Made by a program: the position numbers and the translations under genes | Part shown: positions 15,921-24,139 of the stretch, piece by piece | Position numbering within the stretch: the stretch's first letter is position 1 | Layout: every line of letters begins with the position of its first letter | The notes under the pieces: model-generated | Databases searched by the model: none | The model's input: the letters and a program-made list of their open reading frames with translations, nothing else | Told to the model about the DNA's origin: nothing | Source: CAZNUM01 sp046861615 | GTDB lineage: Bacteria > Fidelibacterota > Marinisomatia > Marinisomatales > TCS55 | DNA length: 30,640 nucleotides | Assembly: GCA_046861615.1 (NCBI GenBank) | Contig: JBHHUS010000022.1 | Span: forward strand, 1-30,640 | Direction of reading: 5' to 3'

Positions 15921-16943
15921 ATGAAAGACATTAAAGCAATCAAACGCACATTAAACCAATTCCGGCGGAATAATGTTCGTTTTATCTCGGTAAACAACAG
16001 TGAGTGGTATTCTCTATTCCGGGATGAGATCCGCAATTCTATTGCTATCGAAGGCATCTTTGCTAATCGGAGTGAATTGTTATCGGTATTAGAAGAAGGT
16101 CATCGAACAACAAACCAGAAAACAGCCGCCATTCTGGGCTACTATGAGGCTGCCAGTGCCTTATATGAATATGCCGATAACCTTTATAAGACTGGGGAGT
16201 TTAAGTTGCGGTTATCCGACTTGAAACAGATTCATACGTTGCTGCTGCGTTATGAACATCAAGTGGGGACATTCACTGGTGTTTTGGGTGGGTTTCGGAA
16301 AGAAGATGTAGTCGTTACACAATCCAATTTTACACCGTTGAACTATCTCAATTTACCGGATACACTACCGGTTTATGTTAATTGGGTAAATGCTTACCTA
16401 CAAGAACCGAGGTTTGATCTACTCACTTTCATCACTGCCAGTCACGTATTATTTGAGACCATCCATCCATTTAGGGATGGGAATGGTCGTGTTGGTAGAA
16501 TCCTGTTATCCTACCTTTTAATTGGTAACGGCCTTATTAACATCTCTATTAAAGGAACGAAAACAAGCGATCGGAATGTTTATTACCATGCCTTGGAAGA
16601 GGGAGACAATGAAATTGAAAAACTACTGCGGAGGATTGAAAAGGGTGAAACACCCACGATAACCCGGATGAATAAAGCTATAGAAAAAAGCCACCTAAAA
16701 CCGATGAATTCCATTATCCTTAACCGCTTGAATTACTCTCTTAATCGGGTAGAAATCGATGTGAAAACTATGGATCAGGATGCGTTGATTCCGTTACGGG
16801 ATGCTGCCCGGTTCTATAATTATTCCCAGGACTATCTTCGACAACTGATTCATTTAGGAAAACTCCCTGCCCAGAAACGGGGGAAGTTGTGGGTCGTGAG
16901 AGTAAGCGATATGATTCAATACAAACAATCCGCAGAGAGTTGA
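15921..16943 (+). CDS. Fic family protein, N-terminal self-inhibited class, with C-terminal excisionase-type DNA-binding domain
   Basis: A 340-residue protein. The Fic catalytic loop HPFRDGNGRVGR begins at H182, so it should transfer AMP or a similar group to a target hydroxyl. An N-terminal inhibitory motif SIAIEG (S40, E44, G45) fits the class II (S/T)xxxE(G/N) pattern, which keeps the enzyme off until released. The C-terminal segment IPLRDAARFYNYSQDYLRQLIHLGKLPAQKRGKLWVV (described in part: LRDAARFYN, YLRQLIHLGKL) resembles MerR/excisionase helix-turn-helix domains. Repeated half-sites lie directly upstream. No separate antitoxin gene is seen, consistent with the built-in inhibitor. The target protein is unknown. 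Confidence 0.9.
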   Translation: MKDIKAIKRTLNQFRRNNVRFISVNNSEWYSLFRDEIRNSIAIEGIFANRSELLSVLEEGHRTTNQKTAAILGYYEAASALYEYADNLYKTGEFKLRLSDLKQIHTLLLRYEHQVGTFTGVLGGFRKEDVVVTQSNFTPLNYLNLPDTLPVYVNWVNAYLQEPRFDLLTFITASHVLFETIHPFRDGNGRVGRILLSYLLIGNGLINISIKGTKTSDRNVYYHALEEGDNEIEKLLRRIEKGETPTITRMNKAIEKSHLKPMNSIILNRLNYSLNRVEIDVKTMDQDALIPLRDAARFYNYSQDYLRQLIHLGKLPAQKRGKLWVVRVSDMIQYKQSAES

Positions 16944-16976
16944 TATTTTCGGTGAAATTGAAGGGTTAGGGATCCC

Positions 16977-17225
16977 ATGCCACTAAATCCCATTCAAACA
17001 GGTAAACAGGTCATCGATTGTAACCCGTCAGAACAAGTTGGAGAGATTTATTAAGAGAGACATTGAGTACATTTAAAGAATAGAAAGGAAGTTAAAATGA
17101 GCTCAAGGTCGAAGGTAGAAAAGCGGGTAAATGAGATCCGTCGCAACACCCGGGCAGGTGACCATCAACCAGCAGCTGACCAATTTACAGCGAACAGGTT
17201 TATCAGTGGGCCCTCCAGGATTTGA
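16977..17225 (+). other. Gene-poor gap with two doubtful tiny frames
   Basis: Between the Fic gene and the CAT tRNA there are two short frames: 25 codons at 16977-17054 (starting MPLNPIQTGKQVID) and 42 codons at 17097-17225 (starting MSSRSKVEKRVNEIRRN). The second has an AGGAAG sequence before the ATG but runs 19 bp into the tRNA on the other strand. They could be remnants of accessory genes from a decayed island. I do not claim either is a functional gene. Confidence 0.25.
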
Positions 17226-17279
17226 ACCTGGAACCTACGCATTATGAGTGCGGTGCTCTAACCGTTGAGCTAAGGGCCC
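17207..17279 (-). tRNA. tRNA with CAT anticodon (Ile2-type or elongator Met)
   Basis: On the minus strand a complete 73-base cloverleaf reads from GGGCCCTTAGCTCA to the matching GGGCCCA. The anticodon loop is CTCATAA with anticodon CAT, and the T-arm is CCAGG/CCTGG around TTCAAAT. The D-arm (GCTCAACGGTTAGAGCA) and acceptor stem look closest to the lysidine-modified isoleucine tRNA (reads ATA), but an elongator methionine tRNA cannot be excluded. No CCA is encoded. The outermost anticodon-stem pair is a C-T mismatch. Confidence 0.88.
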
Positions 17280-17294
17280 GGAGGCAGCGGGAAA

Positions 17295-17492
17295 TTAAGA
17301 ATATCCACTACCTTCTTTCACTTTTTTCATCCACACTTTCTTGCCAAAGCCCGTTTTGTAGTACTTCTCACGCCGCCAGGCAGTAATACCGTTCGGCAAT
17401 TCCTCCACTAACAATGATTTAAACGGAGCATATGCTCTATGGTTAGCGCCCGTCCGGTTTGTCTCTGGCTTGATCAATTCTATAATCCACAT
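17295..17492 (-). CDS. Small hypothetical protein, 65 residues
   Basis: A free-standing frame between the CAT tRNA and the SRAP gene, divergent from the latter by 54 bp once the SRAP start is set at its catalytic cysteine. The product is basic and aromatic (WRREKYYKTGFGKKVWMKK) without a signal peptide, cysteines or membrane segment. A GAGGGAAG sequence precedes the ATG but at a rather long distance. I do not recognise it. Its amino-acid composition looks protein-like, yet a chance frame is possible. Confidence 0.35.
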   Translation of the reverse strand: MWIIELIKPETNRTGANHRAYAPFKSLLVEELPNGITAWRREKYYKTGFGKKVWMKKVKEGSGYS

Positions 17493-17546
17493 TTATTTAC
17501 AGCTTCCCTCAACTCAGCAATGAAAATCTGCCTAAATTCAAAGCCC

Positions 17547-18224
17547 ATGTGTGGCCGGAAAACACTTACCCGGGACATGCAGTCCATCATCGAAGAACTG
17601 GCTGTTGAAGAATGGCAGGAGCCGGAAAACTATTTACCCAGTTACAATATTGCCCCGACGCAAAAATCACCGGTCCTGATTTTTGATCAGGTCCGAAAAG
17701 TAATCCCCATGCAGTGGGGGCTGGTTCCTGCCTGGGCTAAGGAGGCCACTATCGGTACAAAACTAATAAACGCCCGGGCGGAAACGTTGTTGGAAAAACC
17801 GTCTTTCAAACGACTGGTACCCACCAGACGCTGTGTCGTTCCGGCCGATGGCTATTACGAATGGCAGAAAACGGGGAGTAGTTCCATCCCCTACTACATT
17901 TACCCTGCCGATGAACGATTATTACTGCTGGCCGGGTTGTGGGACCTCTGGCGAAACCGGAACGGCCAGGCACTGTTATCATACACCATCATCACCTCCA
18001 GTCCATGGGATTCGATCGGCCACCTGCATAACCGTATGCCGGTCATTCTGAACCCTGAAAATCTGGACGCCTGGATCAAAACAGCCAGTACACCAGTGAA
18101 ACAGGTCCTGGCTTTGCTTTCAACCCGCCCGCGGCCACTCCAATTTCACCCTGTATCCACCCTGGTGAATGCTCCCCGAAATAACCGACCGGAATGCATT
18201 CAGCCGGTAACGGACGTCAACTAA
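17547..18224 (+). CDS. SRAP domain protein (abasic-site DNA-protein crosslink factor, YedK/HMCES-like)
   Basis: A 225-residue protein. I set the start at ATG 17547 because the family uses Cys2, exposed after Met removal, to form a thiazolidine crosslink to abasic sites in single-stranded DNA. The sequence begins MCGR as required; a longer frame from 17439 would bury it. Other family landmarks are SYNIAPTQ, MQWGLVPAWAKE, INARAETL, RRCVVPADGYYEW with the catalytic Glu, and GHLHNRMPVIL with the catalytic His. It shields abasic sites from error-prone repair. No SOS box was seen upstream. It is a single gene, divergent from the small minus-strand frame. Confidence 0.95.
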   Translation: MCGRKTLTRDMQSIIEELAVEEWQEPENYLPSYNIAPTQKSPVLIFDQVRKVIPMQWGLVPAWAKEATIGTKLINARAETLLEKPSFKRLVPTRRCVVPADGYYEWQKTGSSSIPYYIYPADERLLLLAGLWDLWRNRNGQALLSYTIITSSPWDSIGHLHNRMPVILNPENLDAWIKTASTPVKQVLALLSTRPRPLQFHPVSTLVNAPRNNRPECIQPVTDVN

Positions 18225-18354
18225 TAAGCAATATTTTTCTTTTTTTATTTTCACTTTATCCTTGCGCAAAAAGACGATTATAACCAATTTCAAGGTACTC
18301 AGGTGTATATCCTCGGGATTAATGAGTAAATACATACAAACATCCGATCAATTA

Positions 18355-18402
18355 AAGTGGATTATTGCAGGGGCACAGTGTACCTGTTTCCTGAATCCAC
18401 TT
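18355..18402 (+). promoter_or_regulatory. Leader inverted repeat before the TonB-dependent receptor
   Basis: AAGTGGATT (18355-18363) and AATCCACTT (18394-18402) form a perfect 9-bp inverted repeat with a 30-base loop, and the arm ends 37 bases before the receptor ATG. In RNA it would be a stem-loop close to the ribosome site; in DNA it could be a spaced operator. It does not match a riboswitch I know. Confidence 0.35.
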
Positions 18403-18439
18403 GACCATTTTAATTCAAATCACAATCAAGGAGAACATC

Positions 18440-21256
18440 ATGAATAGAACTGTACGAGTTCTGGCATTGTTCCTCCTGCCACTATACGCATTTGGCCAAA
18501 ATACCATTTCCGGTAATGTGTCCGATGCTGCCACCGGTAATGCTTTGCCCGGTGCTAATGTAGTCGTGGAAGGAACCAGTATGGGTGCCGCTGCCAACAC
18601 AGAGGGAGCCTATACGATTACCAATGTTCCTGCCGGAACGTATACTGTAACTGCCTCCGTCATCGGCTATGCTGATGTCAGCAAGACGGTAAACGTTTCA
18701 GGTGATATAACCGTCAACTTTGCACTGGAAACCTCCGCTCTGGAACTTTCCGCTCTGGAAGTCCTTGCTTCCCGCGCTACCCGGAATACACCAGTGGCAT
18801 ATTCTAACATTAAAAAGGAAGACATGGAACTGCGGCTTGGTTCCCGTGACATTCCCCTGGTTATGAATACCACTCCCAGTGTTTATGCTACTGCCCAGGG
18901 TGGCGGTGCCGGGGATGCCCGGGTGAATGTACGCGGTTTTAACCAGCGGAACGTGGCCATAATGATTAACGGTGTCCCGGTCAATGACATGGAAAACGGC
19001 TGGGTTTACTGGTCTAACTGGGACGGTGTTGGTGACGCTACCTCATCTATCCAGATGCAACGCGGTCTATCGGCCGTGAATCTGGCTACCCCTTCCATTG
19101 GCGGAACCATGAATATTATTACCGACCCGGCGGCCCACCAGGCGGGCGGACGCTTTAAACAGGAACTGGGTTCCGGTGGCTTTTTGAAAACCACCTTGAA
19201 TTACAACACCGGCCTGATCGATAACAAAATGGCTCTCAGCGCCACTATCGTCCGTAAAACCGGCGATGGAATCATTGACGCTACCTGGACCGATGCCTGG
19301 GCCTGGTACATCGGCGCCAGCTATCAGTTGACCAATGCCGATCGACTTGAATTCTATGCTTTGGCCGCCCCGCAACGTCACGGACAGAATCTGTATAAAC
19401 AGAATATTGGCGCCTACAGTCATTCCTTCGCCAAAGGCCTGAAGGACTATGACGAAGCCGCTTTGTATGATGATTCCGATCCGGATAATCCAACAGGTAA
19501 ATTCAAAGAAGTGGGACAGAAATTCAACCAGAACTGGGCTAAAGTATCCAGCTACAACGGTAAACAGTACTGGGCCATGTACATGACTCATAAAAAAGAC
19601 GACCGCCATGAGTCCGGTTTTATCAATGAACGGGAGAATTTCTTCGATAAACCCCAGGTAAACCTGAACTGGTATCATACCTTTAACCAAAACATGTACC
19701 TCAGTTCCATCTTCTATTGGTCCGGTGGTCATGGAGGCGGTACTGGTACTTATGGCAGAATTTACACTCGTGATGCCGCTGGTGAATTAGGCGATGACAA
19801 TTACAAATACTATTATGGTCCCTCTCCCTGGTATCGCGACTGGGATGAAACCATTGCGATGAATGAAGGCCCTGCCGATACCTACTACGTGGACAAAAGA
19901 AAGCTAACCAAGGATGATGGTGAATCCCTGGGTATTCTCCGTAACAGCCGGAATAACCAATCCACGCTTGGTGCTATTTCCAAGCTGAATTACGATGTAT
20001 CCGATAACCTGAAGACAATCTTCGGCATCGACTGGCGGACGGCCACGATCGATCACTTCCGGGAGGTCCGGGATTTATTAGGCGGTGATTACTACATAAA
20101 AACAGCCGATGAATTTAATCCCGATCAAAAAGTCGGCTTAGGTGATAAAATCGCCTATTATGAAACTAACACGGTGGATTGGCTGGGATTCTTCGGCCAG
20201 GGCGAATACACTGCCGGTCCATTGGCAGTTTACGGAACGTTTGGTTATTCCACCATCAAATACAGTTTCACTGACCATTTTGTCAAGGATGATAACGGGA
20301 ACGAACTTAAACTGAAATCGCCTGATAACATCAGCGGTATTCAGATTAAAGGTGGCGGTGTATATCATCTGACTGATGCAATTAACATCTTTGCCAATTT
20401 TGGCCAGGTTGAGAAGGTACCAATATTGGATGCCGTTATCGACGATGTAACCAAAGTCAAAGCCTCCGACCCCAAGAACGAGGTCTTCACCTCCGTTGAG
20501 GGTGGAGTTGACTTTGCTTTAATGAACAAAATGGTCACCGGGAAAGCCAATTTCTACAATACCCAGTGGAAAGACCGCTCCCTCACCAAGCACGTTACCA
20601 ATGAAGACGGCGATACGGATGTGATCTTCTTTACCGGCATGGACCAGACCCATACGGGGATTGAATTGGAAGCTGCCTTCCAGCCCATGTCACTGTTCCG
20701 GTTGGACCTGGCCGCCTCTTTTGGGGACTGGACCCACGACAATGATGTCACCGGTAAATACAAAACCTACTCCAGTGGTGTACAAACTGAAAAAGACTAC
20801 AACTACTACATCAAAGGTCTGAAAATCGGTGACGCCCCCCAGACGCAAATTGCCCTGGGAGCTACCGTATTCCCAATCAAAGGCGCCCAGGCACAGATTG
20901 TCTTTAAGAAATATGACAATTTCTATGCTGACTGGGATCCCACCAGCCGCACCTCTCTTGAGGATGCCAACGATGATGGTGTAGCTGAGGAACGGCCCCA
21001 GAGCTGGAAGACACCGGGCTACAATAAGATTGATGTGCATGCCTATTACAATCTGCCCTTTGACTTAAGCGGTGTTAAACTGCAGGTCTTTGCCCACATC
21101 TTCAATCTTACGGATGAACTCTACGTCCAGGATGCCGTGGATAACAGCAAATACAACGCCTACACCAGTAACGGAAAAGACCACTCTGCTGATGATGCGG
21201 AAGTATTCATGGGTTTGCCCAGATCAATTAATATGGGTGTTTCCGTTAGATTCTAA
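18440..21256 (+). CDS. TonB-dependent outer-membrane receptor with carboxypeptidase-regulatory-like N-domain
   Basis: A 938-residue receptor from ATG 18440, which has AAGGAG seven bases ahead; an upstream frame start at 18401 is not needed. Signal peptide about 1-20 (LALFLLPLYAFGQ). Residues about 22-105 are a CarboxypepD_reg-like domain (ISGNVSDAATGNALPGANVVVEGT). The plug (about 125-240) has VNVRGFNQRNVAIMINGVPVNDMENG and IQMQRGLSAVNLATPSIGGTMNI. The remainder is a 22-strand-type barrel ending GVSVRF with the terminal aromatic residue. It imports a large or scarce substrate across the outer membrane using proton-motive force through TonB. There is no SusD partner nearby, so glycan uptake is less likely; iron, heme or a cofactor is possible. 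Confidence 0.92.
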   Translation: MNRTVRVLALFLLPLYAFGQNTISGNVSDAATGNALPGANVVVEGTSMGAAANTEGAYTITNVPAGTYTVTASVIGYADVSKTVNVSGDITVNFALETSALELSALEVLASRATRNTPVAYSNIKKEDMELRLGSRDIPLVMNTTPSVYATAQGGGAGDARVNVRGFNQRNVAIMINGVPVNDMENGWVYWSNWDGVGDATSSIQMQRGLSAVNLATPSIGGTMNIITDPAAHQAGGRFKQELGSGGFLKTTLNYNTGLIDNKMALSATIVRKTGDGIIDATWTDAWAWYIGASYQLTNADRLEFYALAAPQRHGQNLYKQNIGAYSHSFAKGLKDYDEAALYDDSDPDNPTGKFKEVGQKFNQNWAKVSSYNGKQYWAMYMTHKKDDRHESGFINERENFFDKPQVNLNWYHTFNQNMYLSSIFYWSGGHGGGTGTYGRIYTRDAAGELGDDNYKYYYGPSPWYRDWDETIAMNEGPADTYYVDKRKLTKDDGESLGILRNSRNNQSTLGAISKLNYDVSDNLKTIFGIDWRTATIDHFREVRDLLGGDYYIKTADEFNPDQKVGLGDKIAYYETNTVDWLGFFGQGEYTAGPLAVYGTFGYSTIKYSFTDHFVKDDNGNELKLKSPDNISGIQIKGGGVYHLTDAINIFANFGQVEKVPILDAVIDDVTKVKASDPKNEVFTSVEGGVDFALMNKMVTGKANFYNTQWKDRSLTKHVTNEDGDTDVIFFTGMDQTHTGIELEAAFQPMSLFRLDLAASFGDWTHDNDVTGKYKTYSSGVQTEKDYNYYIKGLKIGDAPQTQIALGATVFPIKGAQAQIVFKKYDNFYADWDPTSRTSLEDANDDGVAEERPQSWKTPGYNKIDVHAYYNLPFDLSGVKLQVFAHIFNLTDELYVQDAVDNSKYNAYTSNGKDHSADDAEVFMGLPRSINMGVSVRF

Positions 21257-21280
21257 TTCGATGTAGTTCATAACTGAACT

Positions 21281-21324
21281 AAATAAAAAAGCCCCCGTCG
21301 AAAATTCCGGGGGCTTTTTTATTT
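21281..21324. terminator. Bidirectional intrinsic terminator
   Basis: AAATAAAAAAGCCCCCG (21281-21297) and CGGGGGCTTTTTTATTT (21308-21324) are perfect complements around a ten-base loop. The stem core is GC-rich and both strands carry a T run after it, so it ends the receptor transcript on the plus strand and the ten-gene cytochrome cluster on the minus strand. Confidence 0.93.
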
Positions 21325-21390
21325 CCTGAGTACCAATAATCACTCATCAACCGACACTCAGGAATCCATGGATCTTAATCTATTTCAACA

Positions 21391-22602
21391 TCATCCATTC
21401 CCCGGCAGTGCTCCGTCTGAATCTTTCCCCCAGGGCGGCAATAGTTTCATTAACACCACCAGGATGATAAAGGGCAGGATCAGTAGAAAAATGGCCATTA
21501 ATAAACCTTCTATTCCACTAAATTGCATTTTAAATGTGGTCAGGCCGCGGAAACTCTTAGAAAACATCTGGCCACCCAGTACTACATTCCACCTGGTGGT
21601 AAAAATGCCCACTTGTACCAGAATCGTTGTAGCAAAATACAGTAACTTTCGCAGCTCCTGGTTCAAGTTGAATAATTTAATGCTGATCAGAATACCCAGG
21701 GGCAGGATCATTCCCAGGAGAACCTGCATGATCACCAGACTGACAAACAATTTGTTTAAAACCAGACTGGTGAGGATATTAATTGATTCTTCACTTTCAT
21801 AGAGCCGGTGAATAAAGTCCAGTATCTCCAGGGAAAAATCCACAATCATGGCATACAGTAAATAGGAGGCTATTTTATCAACACAACTCATTTCAATTTT
21901 TTGACGCCGGGTTGGTGTAATAATCATATACAATAACAGAACTAACGCAATACCCGAGACAATGGCTGAAAACAGGAATACAATCGGCATGAGGACACTA
22001 CTCCACCAGGGATTGGCCTTTACGGATCCGAAGATAAAGCCCACATAGCCATGCAGTATAAAAGCCGAGGGAATCCCGATAATGGTGATGGCTTTTATTG
22101 CCTTTTTATCAAAAAGTATCGCCTTTTCACTGATATCACTTGAAAACAGGGATATGATTTTATAAAACCAGTTCAGGGGAAAACGAGCTGTTTGCGACCA
22201 GACAACCAGGTCTTTGCGGTATTCAAACCAGATTTCCACCAACAACACCACCAGCAGATACCAGGCATATACAAAGCCGAACATCGCCATGGCCGAACGT
22301 AAATTGGGGGTGAGGAAAATTTCATATGATCGCAAGGGGTGCCCCAAATGCAACAACAATGGCAGGGGAGCAACAATCAGAAAGGCCAGAGCGGTCAACA
22401 GGGCCAGTCGGTAAGTAGGCTGTACTTCTTTAATGTTGAAAACCTTAACCAGGGAGGCCAGAATAAAAGCCCCGGCTACCAACCCGGTGATGTAAGGATA
22501 AACCACTATCAGAATTTTCCAGTGAATCACAATTTCATTCGGAAAGATGAATCCGGTGGTCTGACTGACCAGGGACTTGTACGTTTCTAATGTTTCATTC
22601 AT
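21391..22602 (-). CDS. NrfD/PsrC-type quinone-interacting membrane subunit
   Basis: A 403-residue integral membrane protein with about nine or ten hydrophobic segments, among them ILIVVYPYITGLVAGAFILASL, LALLTALAFLIVAPLPLLLHLGHP and the C-terminal LLMAIFLLILPFIILVVLM. LGHPLR after the second helix is a typical NrfD/PsrC signature near the quinone site. These subunits exchange electrons between menaquinone and a periplasmic iron-sulfur partner without their own cofactor. The start ATG overlaps the ferredoxin stop by 4 bp, and it is the last gene of the minus-strand cluster. With the 8-heme cytochrome and ferredoxin it resembles the Geobacter CbcSTU set and the ActA-B-C part of alternative complex III. 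Confidence 0.88.
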   Translation of the reverse strand: MNETLETYKSLVSQTTGFIFPNEIVIHWKILIVVYPYITGLVAGAFILASLVKVFNIKEVQPTYRLALLTALAFLIVAPLPLLLHLGHPLRSYEIFLTPNLRSAMAMFGFVYAWYLLVVLLVEIWFEYRKDLVVWSQTARFPLNWFYKIISLFSSDISEKAILFDKKAIKAITIIGIPSAFILHGYVGFIFGSVKANPWWSSVLMPIVFLFSAIVSGIALVLLLYMIITPTRRQKIEMSCVDKIASYLLYAMIVDFSLEILDFIHRLYESEESINILTSLVLNKLFVSLVIMQVLLGMILPLGILISIKLFNLNQELRKLLYFATTILVQVGIFTTRWNVVLGGQMFSKSFRGLTTFKMQFSGIEGLLMAIFLLILPFIILVVLMKLLPPWGKDSDGALPGNG

Positions 22603-23345
22603 GTTACTTCTCCATCCAGAGCGGTGTAAAAAACTTTTGGTTCTGTGTTCAGAGAGGGTTTCAGGACATGGATTTTTTCCATCCGCCGCAATCTGGTCAG
22701 GGGGCTAACCCCGGAGGTCAGGTCACCAAATACTCTGGCCTGAGTAGGACAAACCTCCACACAGGCGGGTAATAACCCTTTTTTTATCCGGTGAAAGCAT
22801 AGGGTACACTTATCGGCCGTATGTGTCACCGGATGCATATAACGAGCACCATACGGACAAGCCTGAATACAATAGCTGCACCCGATGCAACGATTGGCAT
22901 CTACCAGCACAATTCCCTCCTCTGTCTGGAAGGTAGCTCCCACTGGACAGACCTGGGCGCAGGGTGGATTATCACAATGATTACAGAGTTTCGGAACAAA
23001 AAAGCTGCGCAGTACATCTTCTTCCTGGGTTTCAGTTACATATTCTTTTGCACCACCTTCGTTACACTGCACGACCACTGATTTATCTTTTTTTATCTGA
23101 TATCTTTCCACCCAGGTACGGAAGTAAAGCGGTTCCCGGGGTACAGAATTCTCAGTTTTACAGGCCACTACACAACGCCCGCAACCAATACACTTGTCAA
23201 TCTGAATTCCCATTCCAAAACGTCGCCTGGTTAGTTCAGCTCCCTTATCCACTACTCTGGCCCACAGACTGGAAAACAGAGGACTGAGAACGCCACCCAG
23301 ACTAACTATATAAAATAACTTTTTAATGAAAGATCTTCGATTCAT
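22599..23345 (-). CDS. Tat-exported 4x[4Fe-4S] ferredoxin subunit (NrfC/PsrB/DmsB-type)
   Basis: A 248-residue protein from ATG 23345, which overlaps the previous stop (TAATG) and has a perfect GGAGGTGA ribosome site; the longer frame from 23387 is not supported. The leader NRRSFIKKLF is a twin-arginine signal, so the folded protein goes to the periplasm. Four cysteine groups for four [4Fe-4S] clusters are visible: CIGCGRCVVAC, CNHCDNPPCAQVCP, CIGCSYCIQACPYG, and CTLC with CVEVCP. It would pass electrons between the NrfD subunit and the 8-heme cytochrome. No molybdopterin subunit is encoded nearby, so this is not an ordinary polysulfide or DMSO reductase set. Confidence 0.93.
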   Translation of the reverse strand: MNRRSFIKKLFYIVSLGGVLSPLFSSLWARVVDKGAELTRRRFGMGIQIDKCIGCGRCVVACKTENSVPREPLYFRTWVERYQIKKDKSVVVQCNEGGAKEYVTETQEEDVLRSFFVPKLCNHCDNPPCAQVCPVGATFQTEEGIVLVDANRCIGCSYCIQACPYGARYMHPVTHTADKCTLCFHRIKKGLLPACVEVCPTQARVFGDLTSGVSPLTRLRRMEKIHVLKPSLNTEPKVFYTALDGEVT

Positions 23346-24079
23346 TATTTCACCTCCGGCATATGTGGATAGTGGCATTGCCAGCAAAGATATTTCTCAC
23401 CGTGCTCCATAATATCAATTTGGGGTGCCTCTTTTTTCTGCGAATCTAGTCCATGACATTGAGCACAAAATTTTCTATCGGCTGGTTTACTGGGTTTTAC
23501 TGAACGGGGGTTTATCCGATGTTCTTCCGGTGCAGTATGACACACGGTGCATTCCAAACCAACATGGTGAGAGACAGCCTTTGTCCTTACAATTTGCGCA
23601 TGGCAGGCAGAACATTTCTGCGGCACTTCCGGCGGAACCGGATCATGAGGATTGTGGCAAAGACTGCAGGGTTTTAGAGGATTGTGGGCGATGGGGTTTA
23701 TTTGAGGGTAACCAGTCGGCCGCGATAGGTTGTACGTATGGCAAACCGGACAAAATTCCCGCGTTTGGGGAAGTACAGGACTTTCTTCGGAAGGATCTTC
23801 CACATGAGACTGTAAGGCCCCATGACAAGTTTCGCAGGCCAGATTGGCATGGTAACCATCTTTTTTTGTTTCATATTCATCCTCATGACATTCGGCGCAC
23901 ACATGGGAACCAGCATAGAATTTTGGTTTGGTCAATTCTCGCTCAATCGCAGTCTTTCGATTGATTCCCGTCTCCTTTAACTCTGCCGGCAGAATAAACA
24001 TTCGTACGACAACAAGCAGGGTGATTAATACACCAAATACAATTGCTAACCGGGTGACCTGTTCAGGCAATTTTTTCAT
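23345..24079 (-). CDS. Membrane-anchored octaheme c-type cytochrome
   Basis: A 244-residue protein with an N-terminal membrane anchor (LAIVFGVLITLLVVVRMFIL, about 10-29) and eight CxxCH motifs in the periplasmic part: CAECH, CETCH, CPVCH, CSLCH, CSACH, CTVCH, CAQCH and CWQCH. A GGAGG lies about 14 bases before the ATG. The anchor, heme number and the ferredoxin and NrfD genes behind it make it the cytochrome subunit of a quinol-linked complex (like CbcS or ActA in role). The heme spacing differs from octaheme nitrite or tetrathionate reductases, and no catalytic lysine-type motif (CxxCK) is present, so an electron-transfer role is preferred. Confidence 0.85.
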   Translation of the reverse strand: MKKLPEQVTRLAIVFGVLITLLVVVRMFILPAELKETGINRKTAIERELTKPKFYAGSHVCAECHEDEYETKKDGYHANLACETCHGALQSHVEDPSEESPVLPQTREFCPVCHTYNLSRPTGYPQINPIAHNPLKPCSLCHNPHDPVPPEVPQKCSACHAQIVRTKAVSHHVGLECTVCHTAPEEHRINPRSVKPSKPADRKFCAQCHGLDSQKKEAPQIDIMEHGEKYLCWQCHYPHMPEVK

Positions 24080-24139
24080 TTTTATTCAAAAGCCTCCGTT
24101 CTTCAATCTTAACTGTTTCGCTCTAATGCAATCTTTTCC

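Noticed and set aside
17439..17546. Upstream 36-codon extension of the SRAP gene
   Set aside because: The family needs Cys at position 2 for its chemistry; only the ATG at 17547 gives MCGR.
19067..19732. A 221-codon minus-strand open frame inside the TonB receptor
   Set aside because: Antisense shadow of a well-supported receptor; no recognisable domain and no ribosome site.
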